6,732 nt of DNA. Origin: an uncultured Prevotella sp. GTDB lineage: Bacteria > Bacteroidota > Bacteroidia > Bacteroidales > Bacteroidaceae. This document shows positions 5,706 to 6,732 of this stretch, piece by piece. The notes under the pieces are model-generated. The model was not told the DNA's origin and did no database searches. It saw nothing but the letters and a program-made list of their open reading frames with translations. Location of the stretch: positions 1 to 6,732 of the forward strand of contig CALCUV010000145.1 in the NCBI GenBank assembly GCA_937906765.1. The letters are read 5' to 3'. The translations under genes were made by a program, and so were the position numbers. Each line of letters opens with the position of its first letter. The first letter of the stretch is position 1.

Positions 5706-6701
5706 ATGATTCTCCTCCTTCTTCTTCTCCTTCTCGTTATAGCCAACCTCTTCTTTGGGAGTATTCCCATTCCTGCGAATGAAGTGCTGGACGCACTTAT
5801 GGGGGCAGAAGTTTCGGAATCTGTGCGTATGATTGTTTGCTACTCCCGACTTCCCGAGGCATTAGTGGCAATCATGGCGGGCGGCGCCTTAGCCGTTTCG
5901 GGTTTAGTGATGCAGACGGTGTTTTCCAACCCGCTTGCCGACCCCTCTCTCTTAGGTGTTAACTCGGGAGCGAGTCTTGGAGTGGCGATAGTGATGTTGA
6001 CTTTTGGCGGCGTGTTTTCTGTTGGGGAATTGACCTTGTCGGGTTATTTGTTGGTGTTAGTGGGTGCCTTTTTGGGGGCAGTTGCCGTCATCATAGTGCT
6101 CACCTTTTGTTCGGCATTGATGCGCAGTAGGTTGCATCTCTTGGTTACGGGGGTGATGTTTAGTTTTGTGTTGTCCTCCATTATTTCCATTTTAAATTAC
6201 TTCTCAGGCGCGGAGAGCGTGCGCTCATATGTTGTGTGGGGTATGGGCACCTTTTCGGCGGTTTCGCTGGAACGCTTGCCCCTCTTTGCGACGCTGATTT
6301 TTGGCGGTTTCATCGTGCTTTTCCTGTTGCTCAAGCCGCTTAATGCCTTTCTGCTTGGCGAGTCGTATGCTGAGAGTTTAGGTGTCCGCGTCGCCTTTTC
6401 ACGAACCCTGCTTTTAGGTTGCATCGGATTGCTTACCGCTGTTGTCACCGCCTTTTGCGGACCCGTGAGTTTTATTGGGCTTGCCGTGCCCCACGCTGTG
6501 CGATGGATGTACCGAACGAGCAATCACCGCCGCTTGCTTCCCGCTTGTTTCTTGGGAGGTGGCATTGTGGCGCTGGCATGTAACCTTTTGGCGCATACCG
6601 TTACCCACACCGGCATTCTTCCCATTAATACGCTCACCCCGCTTTTAGGTGTGCCCATCGTTTTGTTACTGTTGTGGAAAAATGCTTCCACAAACCGCTA
6701 A
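5706..6701 (+). CDS. FecCD/BtuC-family ABC transporter permease
   Basis: This inner-membrane channel subunit, normally a homodimer, imports iron complexes, heme or cobalamin together with the binding protein encoded just upstream. It has 331 residues, the usual length for the family. Hydrophobic segments lie at about 2-18, 50-72, 84-102, 109-137, 143-163, 190-210, 231-250, 277-297 and 307-324, which fits a ten-helix BtuC-like fold. Signature stretches are SNPLADPSLLGVNSGA (74-89), the cytoplasmic coupling segment LGESYAESLGV (217-227) that contacts the ATPase, GPVSFIGLAVPHAVR (252-266) and LPINTLTPLLGVPIVLLLL (305-323). ATG 5706 is the only sensible start, as the first membrane helix begins at once. 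No ATPase gene fits in the remaining 31 bp, so it is probably encoded just beyond the window. Confidence 0.95.
   Translation: MILLLLLLLLVIANLFFGSIPIPANEVLDALMGAEVSESVRMIVCYSRLPEALVAIMAGGALAVSGLVMQTVFSNPLADPSLLGVNSGASLGVAIVMLTFGGVFSVGELTLSGYLLVLVGAFLGAVAVIIVLTFCSALMRSRLHLLVTGVMFSFVLSSIISILNYFSGAESVRSYVVWGMGTFSAVSLERLPLFATLIFGGFIVLFLLLKPLNAFLLGESYAESLGVRVAFSRTLLLGCIGLLTAVVTAFCGPVSFIGLAVPHAVRWMYRTSNHRRLLPACFLGGGIVALACNLLAHTVTHTGILPINTLTPLLGVPIVLLLLWKNASTNR
6672..6693 (+). other. perfect 8-bp hairpin at the 3' end of the permease gene
   Basis: TTGTGGAA (6672-6679) and TTCCACAA (6686-6693) pair perfectly around a 6-nt loop, ending six bases before the TAA stop codon (6699-6701). On the + strand it is followed by ACCGCTAAAACAAAG, with no T-run, so it does not look like a complete intrinsic terminator. 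It may be an mRNA 3' stem or chance. Confidence 0.3.
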
Positions 6702-6732
6702 AACAAAGTTAGACTTAGGAAAAATAAAGAGT

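Noticed and set aside
6704..6711. Minus-strand TAACTTTG, an exact match to the Bacteroidota -7 box
   Set aside because: It would drive transcription antisense into the permease gene; the -33 site falls at or beyond the window edge and a short box like this is expected by chance.

Overview
The window looks like chromosomal DNA from a member of the Bacteroidales (Bacteroidota), possibly Prevotella- or Bacteroides-like. The clues are three lipoprotein signal peptides, almost no Shine-Dalgarno sequences ahead of the starts, a TAnnTTTG-type promoter box, and the gene order dUTPase – TPR lipoprotein – DUF4292 lipoprotein – EnvC-like protein, which I recall as typical of Bacteroidales genomes. The genus cannot be fixed from the sequence alone. 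All six genes lie on the + strand and fill nearly the whole window. No RNA genes, insertion sequences or CRISPR arrays are visible.

Layout. Positions 2-319 hold the 3' two thirds or more of dut (dUTPase), cut by the window edge. A 114-bp gap with one inverted repeat precedes a 584-residue tetratricopeptide-repeat lipoprotein (434-2188). The next gap, about 220 bp (2189-2407), is the only sizeable non-coding stretch. It holds a strong hairpin (2200-2239), two overlapping and mutually exclusive hairpins (2298-2330 and 2308-2341), and a promoter-like box (2356-2363). A DUF4292 lipoprotein (2408-3232) follows, and 23 bp later an EnvC-like coiled-coil/LytM protein (3256-4506). After a further 61 bp comes an ABC importer pair: a substrate-binding lipoprotein (4568-5692) and a FecCD/BtuC-family permease (5706-6701). 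The ATPase of this importer is not in the window and is probably just beyond it.

How the genes may work together. The first block combines nucleotide-pool sanitation (dut) with three cell-envelope proteins. The DUF4292 protein may have a LolA/LolB-like fold. The EnvC-like protein has lost every metal-binding and catalytic residue of its LytM domain, so it should regulate a cell-wall amidase rather than cut peptidoglycan. The second block is a metal-chelate importer for iron siderophore, heme or cobalamin; the sequence does not show which.

I see no clearly new defence or mobile system. The points most worth a second look are the alternative RNA structures ahead of DUF4292, a perfect 10-bp hairpin placed directly after the lipobox codon of the TPR gene, and the conserved-looking but functionally unassigned TPR–DUF4292–EnvC envelope module.
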